A stretch of DNA of 32,691 nucleotides, taken from the NCBI GenBank assembly GCA_025359405.1, contig JANYGD010000161.1, forward strand, positions 1 to 32,691, read 5' to 3'. Position 1 is the first letter of the stretch. Each line of letters begins with the position of its first letter. This document shows positions 17,088-25,634 of the stretch, in pieces. The DNA is from Methylotenera sp. Its GTDB lineage: Bacteria; Pseudomonadota; Gammaproteobacteria; Burkholderiales; Methylophilaceae. The translations under genes and the position numbers were made by a program. The notes below the pieces were generated by a model. It worked only from the letters and a program-made list of their open reading frames with translations, had not been told where the DNA came from and did not search any database.

Positions 17088-17687
17088 ATGGCAAATAACA
17101 TTTATCTGCAGCAAAGCTTGGTGAGTCAATTAGATAGACAACAACAAGCAGGCCATAAAAGCGTGATTTTGTGGTTTACGGGCTTATCTGGTGCAGGAAA
17201 ATCTACCCTTGCACATGCGGTGGAGAAAGCCTTATTTGATATGGGTTGTCGCACCTTTGTGTTTGATGGCGATAATGTGCGACATGGTTTGTGCGCCGAT
17301 TTAGCTTTCTCGGTGGCGGATAGACAAGAGAACATTCGTCGCATTGGTGAAATGAGTAAACTTTTTTTAGAGGCTGGTGTGATTGCGCTGACCGCGTTTA
17401 TTTCGCCCTACCAATCTGATCGCGAACGTGTGCGTAAGCTAGTTCAAAATGACCAGTTTATCGAAATCTACTGCAAAGCCAGCTTAAGTATATGTGAGCA
17501 ACGTGACGTGAAGGGCTTATATGCTAAGGCAAGAAGTGGCGAGATAAAAGATTTTACCGGAATATCTTCACCTTATGAGCCGCCATTGAAACCTGAGATA
17601 GAATTAGATACTGGCGTTGAATCGCTAGAACACTGTGTAAATCAAGTGTTAGCGTATCTTAAGGTGCGTGGCGTGATTACAGGCTAG
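17088..17687 (+). CDS. cysC: Adenylylsulfate kinase (APS kinase)
   Basis: APS kinase phosphorylates adenosine 5'-phosphosulfate to PAPS, the donor for sulfotransferases and for PAPS-type assimilation. It has 199 residues with P-loop GLSGAGKST (32-40), the APS-contact motif FDGDNVRHGL (59-68), S106 in FISPY (the phosphoserine-type position, which normally makes no stable intermediate), and the KGLYAKAR segment of the lid. No cysDN sulfurylase genes are next to it. Instead it sits with a porin, an oxygenase-like gene and a TPR-sulfotransferase, which suggests that its PAPS is used for sulfation rather than only for cysteine synthesis. Confidence 0.94.
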   Translation: MANNIYLQQSLVSQLDRQQQAGHKSVILWFTGLSGAGKSTLAHAVEKALFDMGCRTFVFDGDNVRHGLCADLAFSVADRQENIRRIGEMSKLFLEAGVIALTAFISPYQSDRERVRKLVQNDQFIEIYCKASLSICEQRDVKGLYAKARSGEIKDFTGISSPYEPPLKPEIELDTGVESLEHCVNQVLAYLKVRGVITG

Positions 17688-17735
17688 CTCCCATTAATTA
17701 AACCTATGACCTTAGATCTAAATTGAGTTAAAAAT

Positions 17736-18410
17736 ATGAATTTATATCCAGTTACAGTAATAGAAAATTTTTATAAAAATCCTGATGCGATTAGAAAGTT
17801 TGCTTTAGCGCAAGAATACACATTTTGTCATGAGAGACCGAATGTGGAATATGTATATCCTGGAGGTAGAACCAAAGATTTATTTGACCTAGACAGCGAA
17901 CTACATGAAAAAATTTGCAAAAAATTAGTTTCCGTATTTCATAATGCAGAGCATGACTATATGCGCTGGGCGTTGTCAACTAACTTCCAAAGCGTAACAG
18001 AAGAATATAATCAAGGTGTAATCCATACAGACCAAAATACGATATTTGCTGGCGTGCTATATTTATCACCAAATGCACCACTCAATTCTGGTACTTCGCT
18101 ATTTAAAAAAAATAAAACTTTTGATGAGAAGAAGTATCAGCTTGCCTTAGAGCAAAATGACAAGCGATTTAGAGCGGGAGATATCGCAATGAATACTGAT
18201 TACCACAGCATGTTTGATGAAATAGTTCGCGTTAATAATGTGTACAACACGCTCATTATTTATGAAGGCCGGCATTTTCATGCTGCAAATCGGTTTTTTG
18301 GCAAAACAATGAAACATTCAAGGCTAGCACAAGTGTTTTTTGTGAACAAAATCGATGCACAAAAGCATAACGTGTTTCCACTCAACAGAGCAAACGCTAT
18401 TAAAGTTTAA
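17736..18410 (+). CDS. DUF6445-like protein, probable 2OG/Fe(II)-type oxygenase fold
   Basis: This is a 224-residue soluble protein. The N-terminus VTVIENFYKNPDAIRKFAL is typical of DUF6445-type proteins. The sequence then shows a possible iron-binding facial triad: H97-T-D99 in VIHTDQNT and H182 in GRHFHAANRFFG, followed by R196 in SRLAQVFFV at the place where such enzymes bind 2-oxoglutarate. The spacing suits a double-stranded beta helix. The substrate is unknown. It follows cysC by 48 bases on the same strand and converges on ntrC with a 3-base gap. In other proteobacteria I associate this family with loci next to outer-membrane receptors and other modifying enzymes; that link is from memory, not proven here. 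Confidence 0.8.
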   Translation: MNLYPVTVIENFYKNPDAIRKFALAQEYTFCHERPNVEYVYPGGRTKDLFDLDSELHEKICKKLVSVFHNAEHDYMRWALSTNFQSVTEEYNQGVIHTDQNTIFAGVLYLSPNAPLNSGTSLFKKNKTFDEKKYQLALEQNDKRFRAGDIAMNTDYHSMFDEIVRVNNVYNTLIIYEGRHFHAANRFFGKTMKHSRLAQVFFVNKIDAQKHNVFPLNRANAIKV

Positions 18411-18413
18411 AAA

Positions 18414-19802
18414 TCACTCGTCAATTCCCAGTTCTTGAATCTTCCTTGTAAGCGTATTGCGACCCATGCCAAGCTGATTAGCGGCTTCTATGCGGCGACC
18501 ATCAGTGTGTTGCAAGGCTTTGGTAATCATCACGCGCTCAAAGTCTTTGGTGCGCGCATCTAACACGTTTTGCTCGCCACGGTTAAGCGCATCAGCCACC
18601 TCGGCCGCCAATGCCTCTTGCCATGAGTTGGCACTAATGGTTTTGTTGGTATCTTCTTTAAGTTCTGGCGGCAAATCGGCGACATCCACGCTTTGGCCTG
18701 GCGCCATTACGGTTAGCCAATGACATACGTTCTCAAGCTGGCGCACATTGCCGCTCCAATTCACCGCGGTTAAATAGCGCAACGCAGCAGCTGAGAGTTG
18801 TTTGGGTTCAACACCTAATTGTTTGGCACTTTGCGCGAGAAAGTGTTTGGCTAAATGCAGAATATCTTCACGACGTTCGCGCAGCGGTGGCAGGCGCAAA
18901 CGAATCACGTTCAGTCTGTGGAATAAATCCTCACGAAATAAACCAAGTTTGACACGTTCTTCTAAATCTTGATGTGTTGCCGCAATCACACGTACGTTTA
19001 CTTTTAACGGCTGATGACCGCCTACGCGATAAAATTGACCGTCGCTTAGCACACGTAAAAGTCGCGTTTGCAAGTCAGCCGGCATGTCGCCAATCTCGTC
19101 AAGAAATAAAGTGCCGTTATCGGCTTGCTCAAAGCGACCACGCCGCGCTGCTGCTGCACCAGTAAAGGCGCCACGCTCGTGGCCAAATAGTTCAGACTCT
19201 AATAAATCTTTTGGAATAGCCGCTGTATTGATGGCAATAAAGGGCTTTTCAGCGCGTGGGCTGTGTTTATGCAAGGCGCTGGCTACTAGCTCCTTGCCGC
19301 TGCCCGATTCGCCGTTTATAAGCACTGTAGCGTGTGAGCGGCTAAGGCGGCCGATAGCACGAAAAACCTCTTGCATGGCCGGCGCTTGACCGATAATTTC
19401 GGGCGTTTCCTCTAATGTTACGTCATCAACTGCTTGGCGCATGCTTTCTTCTACCGCACGTTTAATCACATCAATGGCTTGATCGACATCGAAAGGCTTG
19501 GCTAAATACTCAAAAGCGCCACCTTGAAAAGCTGCCACGGCGCTTTCCAAGTCGGAATATGCAGTCATGATAATCACCGGAATATCGGGATATCTTTGTT
19601 TAACTTCTGCCAAGAAATCAAGCCCGGAGCCATTTGGCATGCGGATATCGCTCACCACCACTTGCGGCTGTTCGCGATTTAAGGTATTTAGCGCCTCTGC
19701 TACCGATGAAAAGGTTTTGAATTCTAAATCAGTGCGCGCAAGGGCTTTCTCAAATACCCAGCGGATTGATTTGTCGTCGTCTAATATCCAAATTGGTTTC
19801 AT
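18414..19802 (-). CDS. ntrC: Nitrogen regulation response regulator NtrC
   Basis: NtrC is a sigma-54 enhancer-binding activator of nitrogen-assimilation genes. Its 462 residues hold three domains in order. The receiver has phospho-acceptor D52 and K102. The AAA+ ATPase has Walker A GESGSGKE (164-171), the sigma-54 contact loop GAFTGA (211-216) and DEIGD (235-239). The C-terminal Fis-type helix-turn-helix includes RRIEAANQLGMGRNTLTRKI. It starts 12 bases after ntrB with an AGAGAG ribosome site, so the pair is an operon. The predicted NtrC site upstream of glnA is at 23316-23332. Confidence 0.96.
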   Translation of the reverse strand: MKPIWILDDDKSIRWVFEKALARTDLEFKTFSSVAEALNTLNREQPQVVVSDIRMPNGSGLDFLAEVKQRYPDIPVIIMTAYSDLESAVAAFQGGAFEYLAKPFDVDQAIDVIKRAVEESMRQAVDDVTLEETPEIIGQAPAMQEVFRAIGRLSRSHATVLINGESGSGKELVASALHKHSPRAEKPFIAINTAAIPKDLLESELFGHERGAFTGAAAARRGRFEQADNGTLFLDEIGDMPADLQTRLLRVLSDGQFYRVGGHQPLKVNVRVIAATHQDLEERVKLGLFREDLFHRLNVIRLRLPPLRERREDILHLAKHFLAQSAKQLGVEPKQLSAAALRYLTAVNWSGNVRQLENVCHWLTVMAPGQSVDVADLPPELKEDTNKTISANSWQEALAAEVADALNRGEQNVLDARTKDFERVMITKALQHTDGRRIEAANQLGMGRNTLTRKIQELGIDE

Positions 19803-19814
19803 AATACTCTCTTA

Positions 19815-20909
19815 CTATTGTTGAATAATGGCATGCTTAATAACGGTGCTTTCAACTGGCAATAATATGGTAAAACACGTGTTTCCAGGCTGACTTTCGC
19901 AATCAATCATACCGTGGTGTTGTGTAACAAAGGTCTGCGCTAAGGCAAGTCCAAGACCACTTCCCCCTTCGTGTCCGGAAACCAAAGGGTAAAAAATTCT
20001 GTCGCGAATATCTACAGGTATGCCAGGGCCGTTATCAATAATTTGCAATTTAATGGCAACACGATAACGCTTTTTAGAAAGTGTTACTTGGCGTTCTGCA
20101 CGCGTTCTAAGCACCACTTCTGCATTTGCTGTGCCGCCCGTCTGCATGGCCTGTACAGCGTTGCGCGCGATATTGAGCACTGCTTGAATCAGCTTTTCGC
20201 GATCGCCAATTAAATCAGGTAAGCTGGTATCGTAATCACGCCGTACTTTGATATTGTTGGGGGATTCGGCCAGTAGCAGGCTACGCACGCGCTCAAGCAC
20301 TTCGTGAATGTTGGTTGACTCATATTTCGGCACGCGATGCGGTACCAGCAGCCTATCCATCAGGCTTTGCAGCCTATCAGCCTCTTTAATAATCACTTGC
20401 GTATATTCGCGCAAACTAGGGTTTGGCAGCTCGTGTTCTAGCAATTGCGCTGCGCCGCGCAGGCCGCCTAATGGGTTGCGAATTTCGTGCGCTAGGTTAC
20501 GTAAAAGTTCTGAATTAGCTTGTTGCTGAATTAACATACGCTCTTCACGTGCGATGCGCAGTTGTTGATCCATTTGCTGAAACTCAAGCAATAACTTGGC
20601 TGCACCAATATCTACGGGTGTTACTGTGCACGTGACGGCAAACGAGTGCTGACGCACTGTTGTGAGCGCAAACTCATGTTCACGGTAGGGGCTATTATTT
20701 TTAACGGCGTTATCAATAGCGATTTGTAAAATCTCACAATTCAGAAAAACTTCTGAAATGTGGTTACCATGAATCTGTGTAGCACTTAGAGCAAATAAAA
20801 TCTCCGTGCTAGGATTAGCATAAACAACGCGATGCGACTGATCGAGCAAAATCACCGCGGTGGCAAGATGCTCTAAACCAGAAAAACCTGAAGGAATATT
20901 TTGTAGCAT
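19815..20909 (-). CDS. ntrB: Nitrogen regulation sensor histidine kinase NtrB
   Basis: NtrB is the cytosolic kinase/phosphatase for NtrC, normally controlled by PII proteins. Its 364 residues hold an N-terminal PAS domain (about 10-110), a dimerisation domain with phospho-accepting H141 in NLAHEIRNPLGG, and an HATPase domain with VLNIARNAVQAM (N box), DNGPGIP and GSGLGLALA. There is no membrane segment, as expected for NtrB. It is followed closely by ntrC. Confidence 0.96.
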   Translation of the reverse strand: MLQNIPSGFSGLEHLATAVILLDQSHRVVYANPSTEILFALSATQIHGNHISEVFLNCEILQIAIDNAVKNNSPYREHEFALTTVRQHSFAVTCTVTPVDIGAAKLLLEFQQMDQQLRIAREERMLIQQQANSELLRNLAHEIRNPLGGLRGAAQLLEHELPNPSLREYTQVIIKEADRLQSLMDRLLVPHRVPKYESTNIHEVLERVRSLLLAESPNNIKVRRDYDTSLPDLIGDREKLIQAVLNIARNAVQAMQTGGTANAEVVLRTRAERQVTLSKKRYRVAIKLQIIDNGPGIPVDIRDRIFYPLVSGHEGGSGLGLALAQTFVTQHHGMIDCESQPGNTCFTILLPVESTVIKHAIIQQ

Positions 20910-21017
20910 AGCTTAAGCTCAAGATAGCATAGAAATTGTATAGCAATTGGAACCTTGCTAGTATCTAAGCAAAAGCTAAGCCAGCTTTGGCATTAGCCCA
21001 AAAATTTAAAGATTTAG

Positions 21018-21554
21018 CTAATTTGCTGTGTTAATTTCTTTTTCTAATAAATCAATATTGCGTTGATGCGCATCCACATCGTCCTGCAAAGCTTTCATTT
21101 TTTCATCAAATTTAGGCACGTTGCGTAATGTATTGCCACCCGATTTTTTACCATTAGGGCCAGTAACTACTGGTGTTTTGAAAACTTCTGGGTTAGATTC
21201 GCCTTCGGCATAGGCTTTTTTAGCATCTTCAAGCGCTTTTTTCTCAGCGTCTAATTCACCCTGTAAAATTTCTTTACGCTTGCTATCACGTTGATTTTGC
21301 GTGCCGCTATCCACCTTGGGAAAGCCTTCTGGCGTTGCTGTACGCGTCTGTGACGCGCGTTTACCTTCATGGCTATCATTACCAAAGTTTGTATCCGCAG
21401 GCTCTAACTCGAGTTTTTTTGCACCCTTAATTTTAACGTTAGAATACGTCACATGCCCTTCCGCATCTACCGTTTTATAGATTGCAGCTTGCACCATAAT
21501 TGGCAGCATCAAAGCTGATAATAAAATGCTTAAAAGAGTAATTTGTTTAGTCAT
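21018..21554 (-). CDS. DUF4124-domain periplasmic protein
   Basis: This 178-residue protein has a signal peptide (about 1-24), then the short beta motif IYKTVDAEGHVTYSN that defines DUF4124. The rest is charged and low in complexity, with a likely helical coiled coil at about 95-178 (KKALEDAKKAYAEG and LQDDVDAHQRNIDLLEKEI). Its role is unknown, and it is probably periplasmic. DUF4124 genes often lie between glnA and ntrB in betaproteobacteria, as here, but no nitrogen function has been shown that I know of. Confidence 0.88.
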   Translation of the reverse strand: MTKQITLLSILLSALMLPIMVQAAIYKTVDAEGHVTYSNVKIKGAKKLELEPADTNFGNDSHEGKRASQTRTATPEGFPKVDSGTQNQRDSKRKEILQGELDAEKKALEDAKKAYAEGESNPEVFKTPVVTGPNGKKSGGNTLRNVPKFDEKMKALQDDVDAHQRNIDLLEKEINTAN

Positions 21555-21672
21555 ACCAATAGTTTAGATGAGAGTCTTACAGTTAGCAACGAAGTATTGG
21601 TTATTTTGGTTGACGGCCATAGGTTGAAATGGCATAAGTGTGCTATACACACAACAAGCAAAAAATGAAAAA

Positions 21673-21690
21673 GGGCAGCCTAAGCTGCCC
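21673..21690 (-). terminator. Intrinsic terminator after glnA
   Basis: GGGCAGC (21673-21679) pairs with GCTGCCC (21684-21690) around a 4-base loop. Read on the minus strand, the stem is followed by a T-run, 23 bases after the glnA stop. Confidence 0.85.
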
Positions 21691-21713
21691 CATTTTGGTG
21701 CGTTTTTACCAAC

Positions 21714-23123
21714 TTAACAACTATAGTACATGCCAAACTCAATTGGGTGTGGTGTCATACGCATTTTGGTCACTTCTTCCATTTTTAGTTCGATGTAAGA
21801 GTTGATCCAGTCATCCGTAAACACGCCACCACGGGTTAAGAACTCGCGGTCGCTATCCAAATACTCCAGTGCTTGCTCTAATGAAGAACATACAGTTGGG
21901 ATTTGCGCATCTTCTTCTGGAGACAGATGGTACAAGTCTTTAGTGGCAGGTTCACCTGGGTGAATTTTGTTTTGTACGCCATCTAAACCGGCCATCATCA
22001 ATGCGCTAAATGCTAGGTATGGGTTAGCGATTGGGTCTGGAAAGCGTGCCTCAATACGACGTGCTTTTTCGCCATGAACAAATGGAATGCGGATAGAAGC
22101 AGAGCGGTTTTTAGCCGAATAAGCCAATTTTACTGGTGCTTCAAAGCCTGGCACCAAGCGTTTATATGAGTTAGTGCCCGGGTTGGTAATCGCGTTTAAA
22201 GCGCGTGCATGTTTGATAATGCCGCCAATGTAGAAAAGTGCGAAATCGCTCAAACCCGCATAGCCATTGCCTGCAAACAGGTTTTTGCCATCTTTCCAAA
22301 TAGATTGATGTACGTGCATGCCGCTACCGTTATCGCCAACGATAGGTTTTGGCATAAATGTGGCTGTTTTACCATAAGCGTGTGCCGTGTTCAGCACCAC
22401 GTATTTCAAAATTTGTGTCCAGTCTGCGCGTTGTGTCAGGCTAGAGAATTTAGTACCGATTTCACATTGGCCAGCCGTGCCCACCTCGTGGTGATGCACC
22501 TCAACAGGCACACCCATTTCTTCTAGTGACATGCAAATAGCAGAACGGATATCTTGCAATGAATCGACCGGAGGCACTGGAAAGTAGCCGCCTTTAACGC
22601 CTGGGCGATGGCCAGTGTTGCCGCCTTCAAACTTGTCACCAGAAGACCAAGCAGCCTCTTCTGAGTTGATTTGCATACCGCAGCCTCCCATGCCAGCGCT
22701 CCAAGTCACGCTGTCAAAAATAAAGAATTCTGGCTCTGGGCCAAAATAAGCCGTATCACCAATACCTGTTGATTTTAAATAAGCCTCAGCGCGTTTTGCC
22801 AAGCTGCGCGGGTCACGCTCGTAACCTTTGCCGTCAGTTGGGTCAACCACATCGCAGGTTAAAATCAGCGTTGGCTCATCCATAAAGGGGTCGATATTGG
22901 CGGTTGAAGGGTCTGGCATCAATTGCATATCAGAGGCTTGAATGCCTTTCCAGCCTGCGATTGAAGATCCATCAAAGGCGTGGCCTTCGGTAAATTTTTC
23001 TTCATTAAATGCAGAAACAGGCACAGAAACGTGTTGCTCTTTACCACGTGTATCGGTAAAACGAAAATCGACAAACTTGATATCGTTATCTTTTACCATT
23101 TTCATTACTTTAGCCACTGACAT
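21714..23123 (-). CDS. glnA: Glutamine synthetase type I
   Basis: Glutamine synthetase makes glutamine from glutamate, ammonia and ATP; it is a cytosolic dodecamer. It has 469 residues with the latch DGSSIAGW (51-58), metal and substrate segments [11 protein letters not shown] (127-137), [15 protein letters not shown] (208-221) and GSGMHVHQS (266-274), plus [10 protein letters not shown]398 in [10 protein letters not shown] is at the adenylylation site of the GSI-beta class, so activity is probably controlled by GlnE. The start has AGGAG ahead. Upstream are a sigma-54 promoter and an NtrC site. The gene heads a nitrogen block with DUF4124, ntrB and ntrC. Confidence 0.98.
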   Translation of the reverse strand: MSVAKVMKMVKDNDIKFVDFRFTDTRGKEQHVSVPVSAFNEEKFTEGHAFDGSSIAGWKGIQASDMQLMPDPSTANIDPFMDEPTLILTCDVVDPTDGKGYERDPRSLAKRAEAYLKSTGIGDTAYFGPEPEFFIFDSVTWSAGMGGCGMQINSEEAAWSSGDKFEGGNTGHRPGVKGGYFPVPPVDSLQDIRSAICMSLEEMGVPVEVHHHEVGTAGQCEIGTKFSSLTQRADWTQILKYVVLNTAHAYGKTATFMPKPIVGDNGSGMHVHQSIWKDGKNLFAGNGYAGLSDFALFYIGGIIKHARALNAITNPGTNSYKRLVPGFEAPVKLAYSAKNRSASIRIPFVHGEKARRIEARFPDPIANPYLAFSALMMAGLDGVQNKIHPGEPATKDLYHLSPEEDAQIPTVCSSLEQALEYLDSDREFLTRGGVFTDDWINSYIELKMEEVTKMRMTPHPIEFGMYYSC

Positions 23124-23209
23124 CAGAATCTCCTAGACGATATAATTAAAAACAAGGATTAGACAAAACAAATTAATTTAATAACACAAAATGTTAACTG
23201 CATTATTTT

Positions 23210-23225
23210 AGCAGGAACTGTGCCA
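23210..23225 (-). promoter_or_regulatory. Sigma-54 promoter of glnA
   Basis: On the minus strand the sequence reads TGGCACAGTTCCTGCT. It has the invariant GG and GC exactly ten bases apart, a good -24/-12 element, with the glnA start about 87 bases downstream. Confidence 0.8.
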
Positions 23226-23315
23226 GCGAAAAATAGGAAAAATTGGTTTTTAGTCATTCACTTAGCAAATAAGCATAAAATAGTGCGCCCGAAAATTGAG
23301 CATCAGTGCTAAAAA

Positions 23316-23332
23316 TGCACCATAATAGTGCA
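23316..23332. promoter_or_regulatory. NtrC binding site
   Basis: TGCACCATAATAGTGCA is a near-perfect 17-base dyad matching the NtrC consensus (TGCAC...GTGCA). It lies about 91 bases upstream of the sigma-54 element, a normal enhancer distance. A GCGCACTA half-site is also visible on the minus strand at about 23280-23288. Confidence 0.8.
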
Positions 23333-23367
23333 CAATAGGATTGCCATCGTTGAATTTGATTTCGCGC

Positions 23368-23373
23368 TATAAT
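23368..23373 (+). promoter_or_regulatory. -10 element of the rhodanese/aroE/mtgA transcript
   Basis: A perfect TATAAT lies 34 bases ahead of the rhodanese start. The -35 region is poor, so an activator may help. The NtrC site lies just upstream, overlapping the region where an activator would bind. Confidence 0.45.
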
Positions 23374-23406
23374 TTGATGCAATTAAATACTATCTAGGAA
23401 TTTGTA

Positions 23407-23856
23407 ATGGAAACGATCAGCAAAATCCTCGAGCGTGCAAAAAAGCGTTCAGAAGAATTAAATTTGCCTTATGCAGGCGCGCTTACACCACAAGAGGCGT
23501 ATGAGGTGCTGCAAAAAAATGCGCACGCTAAATTGGTAGATGTGCGTAGCCAAGCGGAGCTGGATTTGGTTGGTAATGTTCCAGGCGCAACGCATATAGA
23601 GTGGGCATTTTATCCAGGTATGATAGCTAATCCTGATTTTTCAATTCATTTGGATATGCAGGTTGATAAGGAAGCGCTGGTTATTTTTATGTGTAGAACC
23701 GGAGGTCGCTCGCATCACGCAGCTGTAACTGCAGCAAAGATAGGCTTTACAGAAGCATACAATATGCTGGAGGGCTTTGAGGGTGAAGCGAATGCGCAAA
23801 AGCAGCGCACGCTAATTAACGGCTGGAAGCATACTGGCTTGCCTTGGAATAATTGA
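23407..23856 (+). CDS. Rhodanese-like sulfurtransferase
   Basis: This is a 149-residue single-domain rhodanese. The active-site loop CRTGGRS begins at C96 in LVIFMCRTGGRS, after the usual LVDVRSQAEL (43-52) and GATHIEW. It probably carries a persulfide or moves sulfur between cytosolic partners; the substrate is unknown. The start has an AGGA ribosome site. aroE follows after 14 bases, so the genes may form one transcript. Confidence 0.9.
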   Translation: METISKILERAKKRSEELNLPYAGALTPQEAYEVLQKNAHAKLVDVRSQAELDLVGNVPGATHIEWAFYPGMIANPDFSIHLDMQVDKEALVIFMCRTGGRSHHAAVTAAKIGFTEAYNMLEGFEGEANAQKQRTLINGWKHTGLPWNN

Positions 23857-23870
23857 AGGTAAGTTAACAC

Positions 23871-24671
23871 ATGACAGATAAATATGCCGTCATTGGCAAT
23901 CCTATTTCTCATAGTAAATCGCCACAAATTCATGCGGAATTTGCTAAACAAACTAATCAAGATATAAGCTACAAGGCAATATTGGCGCCGTTAGATGGGT
24001 TTGAAGTGACAGTGCGCAGGCTAATAGACGATGGCTATAAAGGCGTGAATGTCACAGTGCCGTTTAAATTGCAGGCATTTTTACTTAGTGATACGCTCTC
24101 GCCACTTGCCCAATCGGCAGATGCCGCCAATACACTCATTCTTAATAGAAAAAATATTCAAGGCCATAATACAGATGGCATTGGTTTAATTAGCGATATT
24201 ACCAAGAATTTAGGCCTTGCCTTGCAAGGCAAGCGGGTATTGCTTCTTGGGGCAGGTGGTGCGGCAGAAGGCGTTTTTAAGCCAATTTTAGAGCAAAATC
24301 CTGCAGTATTAGTTGTGGCCAATCGCACACTAGAAAAAGCGCAAAAAATGGTGAATAAATCGCCCAATAAAGCCAGCACCAGCACCTTTGGTGCCTTGCA
24401 AGGTCAGTTTGACATTGTGATTAATGCAACTTCTACAGGCATAAGCGATATTGCTTTGCCCATACCTAGCTCAATTTTCTCTAAAGATTGCTTAGCTTAT
24501 GACATGATGTATGGCCGTGAAACACCATTTATGGCGCAGGCTAGAGCCACAGGCGCGCAAGTGGCAGATGGTTTGGGCATGCTAGTTGAGCAAGCTGCGG
24601 AGGCGTTTTATTTGTGGCGCAATGTGCGGCCAAAAACCGCACCAGTAATAGCAACGCTTAGAAAAATATAA
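23871..24671 (+). CDS. aroE: Shikimate dehydrogenase
   Basis: AroE reduces 3-dehydroshikimate to shikimate with NADPH. It has 266 residues. The substrate site shows GNPISHSKSP (9-18) and catalytic K66 in NVTVPFK. The Rossmann loop is LLLGAGGAAEGV, and DMMYGRETPF and GLGMLVEQAAEAF are conserved C-terminal segments. It is a third chorismate-pathway gene in this window, unlinked to the aroK-aroB pair. mtgA starts two bases after its stop. Confidence 0.96.
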   Translation: MTDKYAVIGNPISHSKSPQIHAEFAKQTNQDISYKAILAPLDGFEVTVRRLIDDGYKGVNVTVPFKLQAFLLSDTLSPLAQSADAANTLILNRKNIQGHNTDGIGLISDITKNLGLALQGKRVLLLGAGGAAEGVFKPILEQNPAVLVVANRTLEKAQKMVNKSPNKASTSTFGALQGQFDIVINATSTGISDIALPIPSSIFSKDCLAYDMMYGRETPFMAQARATGAQVADGLGMLVEQAAEAFYLWRNVRPKTAPVIATLRKI

Positions 24672-24672
24672 A

Positions 24673-25407
24673 TTGATTCGTTGGCTGCTCAACAATAAAC
24701 CAAATGCCCACCCCATGGGCTTTGGTGGATTTTTAAAACGCGCTTTCGTACTGTTTTTCACCGTAGTGTTGCTATATCAACTTTGGATTTTTCTGCACAT
24801 TTGCTGGTGGATTAAATTCAACCCATCTTCCAGCGCGTTTATGGAAGACCGCTTACAGATAATTCAAGAAACCAAGCCAGATGCCGAGTTGAAATATAAA
24901 TGGGTAGATTACTCACATATTTCGAATAACCTAAAACGCGCCGTCATTGCCAGTGAAGATTCCAAATTTAACGATCACGAAGGCTTCGATTGGGAAGGCA
25001 TAGAAAAAGCTTACGAGAAAAACCTGAAAAAAGGCAAAATCGTCGCAGGCGGCTCTACCATTAGTCAGCAGTTGGCCAAGAACTTATTTTTATCCAGTAA
25101 ACGCACGCCTTGGCGCAAAGGTGAAGAGGCCATCATCACTGTGATGCTAGAAAAAATGCTCAGCAAACAGCGCATTTTAGAAATTTATTTAAACGTGATT
25201 GAATGGGGCAACGGCATATTTGGCGCAGAGGCCGCGGCAAGACATTATTTTAAAACTAGCGTAGCCGGTTTATCGGCGCCACAAGCGGCAAAACTCGCCG
25301 CCATGATACCTAACCCGCGCTTTTACGATGTGCATAAATCGACCAGTTATTTAAACCGTCGTACCGCGACCATACAAGCTAGAATGCGTTTTGCAGAGCT
25401 GCCTTAA
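24673..25407 (+). CDS. mtgA: Monofunctional biosynthetic peptidoglycan transglycosylase
   Basis: MtgA is a membrane-anchored GT51 enzyme that polymerises lipid II without cross-linking. It has 244 residues. One membrane helix lies at about 25-47, followed by ASEDSKFNDHEGFDW with catalytic E95, then GGSTISQQLAKNLFLS, KMLSKQRILEIYLN and AARHYFKT, all standard GT51 motifs. It starts at TTG 24673, one base after the aroE stop. A methionine at codon 15 is a weaker alternative. It ends one base from a convergent small gene. Confidence 0.95.
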   Translation: MIRWLLNNKPNAHPMGFGGFLKRAFVLFFTVVLLYQLWIFLHICWWIKFNPSSSAFMEDRLQIIQETKPDAELKYKWVDYSHISNNLKRAVIASEDSKFNDHEGFDWEGIEKAYEKNLKKGKIVAGGSTISQQLAKNLFLSSKRTPWRKGEEAIITVMLEKMLSKQRILEIYLNVIEWGNGIFGAEAAARHYFKTSVAGLSAPQAAKLAAMIPNPRFYDVHKSTSYLNRRTATIQARMRFAELP

Positions 25408-25408
25408 T

Positions 25409-25633
25409 TTACTGTGTTAAATAGGCAACTATTTTCCTCACCACGGGGGCAATCAGAAAAATACTGGGGAAGGCAATTGGCCAAGCAAGCGCAAAAGAAT
25501 GTAGCCATTGCGCGACGAAATGCGTCGTAAAGCCTAGATGAATGGCAGTGAGTATGCCCGACATGAGAAATGCCATGAGTACTGACATAAAAAATGCGAA
25601 TAATAAATTGGTATGTTTTGGGTTGATTTTCAT
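25409..25633 (-). CDS. DUF2798 small membrane protein
   Basis: The 74-residue protein has two hydrophobic helices (about 9-31 and 44-66) joined by a short polar turn, which fits the DUF2798 family. It is of unknown function in the inner membrane. It lies just downstream of uvrA on the same strand with a one-base gap and may be co-transcribed. A small gene of this composition is likely real because of the exact fit between its neighbours. Confidence 0.8.
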   Translation of the reverse strand: MKINPKHTNLLFAFFMSVLMAFLMSGILTAIHLGFTTHFVAQWLHSFALAWPIAFPSIFLIAPVVRKIVAYLTQ

Positions 25634-25634
25634 T

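Noticed and set aside
20972-20988. AAAGCT...AGCTTT hairpin after the DUF4124 gene
   Set aside because: The 6-bp stem and short T-run are too weak to call a terminator.
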